64,000 bases of DNA, from contig WYDT01000007.1 in assembly GCA_013122435.1 (NCBI GenBank), forward strand, positions 340,264 through 404,263, in the 5' to 3' direction. Of the stretch, positions 61,642 to 64,000 are shown one piece after another (the first letter of the stretch is position 1; the number at the start of each line of letters is the position of its first letter). The DNA is from Chloroflexi bacterium AL-N1 (GTDB taxonomy: Bacteria > Chloroflexota > Chloroflexia > Chloroflexales > Roseiflexaceae). The notes under the pieces were generated by a model. That model ran no database searches, was not told the DNA's origin, and saw nothing but the letters and a program-made list of their open reading frames with translations. The position numbers and the translations under genes are program-made.

Positions 61642-62085
61642 ATGAATTGGACAGTGTATTTATCCGGCGAAATTCATACAGATTGGCGCCAACAAATTAT
61701 GCAGGGTGCCGAGGCATATCGGCTACCGATTACCTTCACATCTCCAGTCACCGACCATGGAGCCAGTGATGCGGCAGGGGATGTACTTGGCAAAGAGAGC
61801 AGTGGCTTCTGGCGCGATCATAAGTCCTCAAAAGTGAATGCGATACGCACCCAGACGCTGCTCAAGCAATGCGATATTGCTGTTATTCGTTTTGGCGACA
61901 AGTATAAGCAGTGGAATGCAGCTTTTGATGCGGGTTTCTGCGCTGCTCTGGGTAAGCCATATATCACGCTACACGCTGAGGATACTATTCATCCGCTCAA
62001 GGAAGTAGATAGCTCGGCGATGGCTTGGGCGCAAACATCTGAGCAGGTCGTGGAGCTATTGAAATACATCATCAGCAAGGAATAA
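61642..62085 (+). CDS. YtoQ-family protein
   Basis: 147 residues, intact. MNWTVYLSGEIHTDWRQQIM, FTSPVTDHGASDAAGDVLG, FWRDHKSSKVNAIRTQTLLK, FGDKYKQWNAAFDAGFCAAL and GKPYITLHAEDTIHPLKEVD are the YtoQ blocks. It has a nucleoside deoxyribosyltransferase-like fold by family description; function not established. RBS GGAGG. Confidence 0.9.
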   Translation: MNWTVYLSGEIHTDWRQQIMQGAEAYRLPITFTSPVTDHGASDAAGDVLGKESSGFWRDHKSSKVNAIRTQTLLKQCDIAVIRFGDKYKQWNAAFDAGFCAALGKPYITLHAEDTIHPLKEVDSSAMAWAQTSEQVVELLKYIISKE

Positions 62086-62459
62086 ATAAAGCAAAGTGGT
62101 TTGCATCTGACCAGTCTCACTACTTCCAAGCAGGAGTTCTGTGTTTTAGGTAACTGCCTGGTTCTCTGCTTTCCTCCATTCAGCGCGTGATGGTCAAACC
62201 ACACGCGCCCTCCCAGCAATATATTTAGCACTATCATCGGCACAATCCCTCTTCGGAGGTCTGAGCACGAATATAAGTTTACGATAGTTTGTGGTCAAAC
62301 CATACCTATTGCTTTGTCATGTTGTCGTTGAGATGTCATAATTATATCGTAGGATCAGCGGGGGTATTTCAACTCTGATGGGTTCTATGCGTGAACGATA
62401 TCTTCGTGTATCATCAGACCATAGGTTTTCATGCTGATGTCCCGTTGGTCTTTATGTAC
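62086..62459. other. Intergenic stretch, no gene seen
   Basis: About 375 bases. TGGTCAAACCA occurs near 62190 and again near 62292, the first within a GC-rich hairpin-like GCGCGTG...CACACGCGC. No recognisable frame on either strand. Confidence 0.35.
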
Positions 62460-63100
<641 letters not shown>

Positions 63101-63333
63101 TGGTTGCTGTTTAGCCGATCCTGATGCGATATGTGTCACATAATGGATGCAACACTATTGCTTCCCGATAGCGTCAACGGTGTCATGAGCAGGTCCATTG
63201 GGGTGTATCAATACAACTCATTCCTAAAAACTGGCAGTCTTTGGCAGTCGTTTGCCTTGCTATGGCAGTGAAAGTCTGCGTATGGTAGGCGTGTGATTCT
63301 GCATTTTGCAAAGCCGTAGAAAGGACTTGCTGC

Positions 63334-63696
63334 ATGGAGCGTCTGATCAGCGCACTCTTCATCATCGTTGGACTTATCAATCTGTATCCGATCATCGGTG
63401 TATTTGGTTCTGGCACATTAACCAATCTGTATGGTTTACCTTTTCAAGAGTCAAATCTGCTTATTCTTATGCGGCATCGTGCCATCCTGCTCGGACTGAT
63501 TGGGGTATTTTTAATCGCTGCCGCCGTGCAGCACGATTGGCAGACACCAGCATTAATTGGTGGACTCATCAGTATGCTCACCTTCGTTGTGATTGCCTTC
63601 CTTGAAGGTGGGTTCAACCTCAGGATAACAATTGTTGTCATCGCTGATGTGATTGTATCCGTACTTTTGGGGGTTGCTGGTGTGCTGCGGATGTGA
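63334..63696 (+). CDS. Small four-helix membrane protein
   Basis: 120 residues: MERLISALFIIVGLINLYPI, LYGLPFQESNLLILMRHRAI, LLGLIGVFLIAAAVQHDWQT and two further helices. It is like DoxX-type or 'phosphopantetheine adenylyltransferase'-mislabelled small membrane proteins with the conserved LLxLMRHRA block. Intact; role unknown. Confidence 0.7.
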   Translation: MERLISALFIIVGLINLYPIIGVFGSGTLTNLYGLPFQESNLLILMRHRAILLGLIGVFLIAAAVQHDWQTPALIGGLISMLTFVVIAFLEGGFNLRITIVVIADVIVSVLLGVAGVLRM

Positions 63697-64000
63697 GTGG
63701 CGACGCAACTGTGATTGAGGGAGGTTGTATTGGGTATATTTTGGATGGGAGAGTCACTCAACCGCGTGGACACCAACATTGGTGTTGCCCAAGCAGTTAC
63801 CAATAATCTGGTAGATGGTTCTCTGTAAATTGATCAAATGTCTGCACCGCGAGCCATGCATGCATTACATCCCTATGGGATGTCTCTGGTCTGGGGCGAT
63901 GCACTCGATGAAGTGATTACATCCCTGGTGAGTCGCCTGCGTGAGGGGACTGTTCACTTATTACTGTGTTGCTGCTGAAAGAAGCGTTGCAGAGTCACAT
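63697..64000. other. Window end, no supported gene
   Basis: About 300 bases. A frame from 63747 (MGESLNRVDTNIGVAQAVTN) ends at a TAA and the same frame reopens as IDQMSAPRAMHALHPYGMSL with WGDALDEVITSLVSRLREG, then closes. This could be a broken gene, but I recognise no family. Confidence 0.3.

Overview
The window looks like a chromosome segment of a filamentous or predatory-type Chloroflexota bacterium. This is inference from gene content: NB-ARC/TPR and AAA/TPR regulators, many small secreted proteins, a DHH phosphoesterase, a bacterial DUF3524 glycosyltransferase, a GT4-GH130 pair and an LPMO/expansin pair. Base composition is about half G+C by eye. No rRNA, tRNA or CRISPR array was recognised. 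Gene order is mosaic, with strands alternating every one to three genes.

Layout. 1-2.2 kb: a peptide-type ABC substrate-binding protein, cut by the window edge, diverges from a three-domain response regulator across two tandem operator-like palindromes. 2.2-5.4 kb: a decayed Tn3-family transposase flanked by a truncated XRE gene and the 3' end of an alpha/beta hydrolase. 5.7-12.8 kb: small secreted proteins, a broken HTH-NB-ARC-TPR regulator, a broken hydrolase, and a membrane-spanning XRE regulator with an outside jelly-roll domain facing a secreted DUF2690 protein. 12.8-21 kb: a VOC/GNAT operon, an M23 peptidase, a DHH phosphoesterase, an AAA-TPR protein, a collapsed GMC oxidoreductase gene and a PNPOx-like protein. 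21-26.8 kb: accessory region with tiny ORFs, a partial gene duplication, a GC-rich acetyltransferase followed by an attC-like 59-bp element, several perfect inverted repeats and a MerR/aldo-keto reductase chimera. 26.8-35.5 kb: MFS transporter, DUF3524 glycosyltransferase, FmdB zinc ribbon, COG0523 metallochaperone with a large palindrome at its promoter, roadblock protein, DUF72 protein, and an LPMO and expansin sharing an almost identical linker and CBM5/12 module. 36.9-42.4 kb: an arsenic island (ArsR-ArsC fusion, ArsC, PstS-like binding protein, MIP channel, ArsR, ArsP/YraQ-type permease, small thioredoxin) with matching operators. 42.5-56.4 kb: CBS protein, tandem sulfotransferases (one dead), membrane acyltransferase, many broken genes, a twin-HTH MerR beside an erythromycin-esterase homologue, and a coupled trio of small unknown genes. 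57-64 kb: GT4 glycosyltransferase with GH130 phosphorylase, membrane proteins, YtoQ, and an epimerase remnant.

The gene cooperation I trust most is the arsenic island: sensing by ArsR, reduction by two LMW-phosphatase-type reductases, scavenging by a PstS-like protein, and exit by MIP channel and permease. The GT4-GH130 pair (mannan or mannoside turnover) and the LPMO-expansin pair (attack on chitin, cellulose or cell wall) come next.

About twenty genes are broken. Some carry clear mutations (internal deletions, in-frame stops, a 4-bp tandem duplication, a chimera). Several others differ from an intact frame by one base in a short homopolymer, so assembly error cannot be excluded for those.
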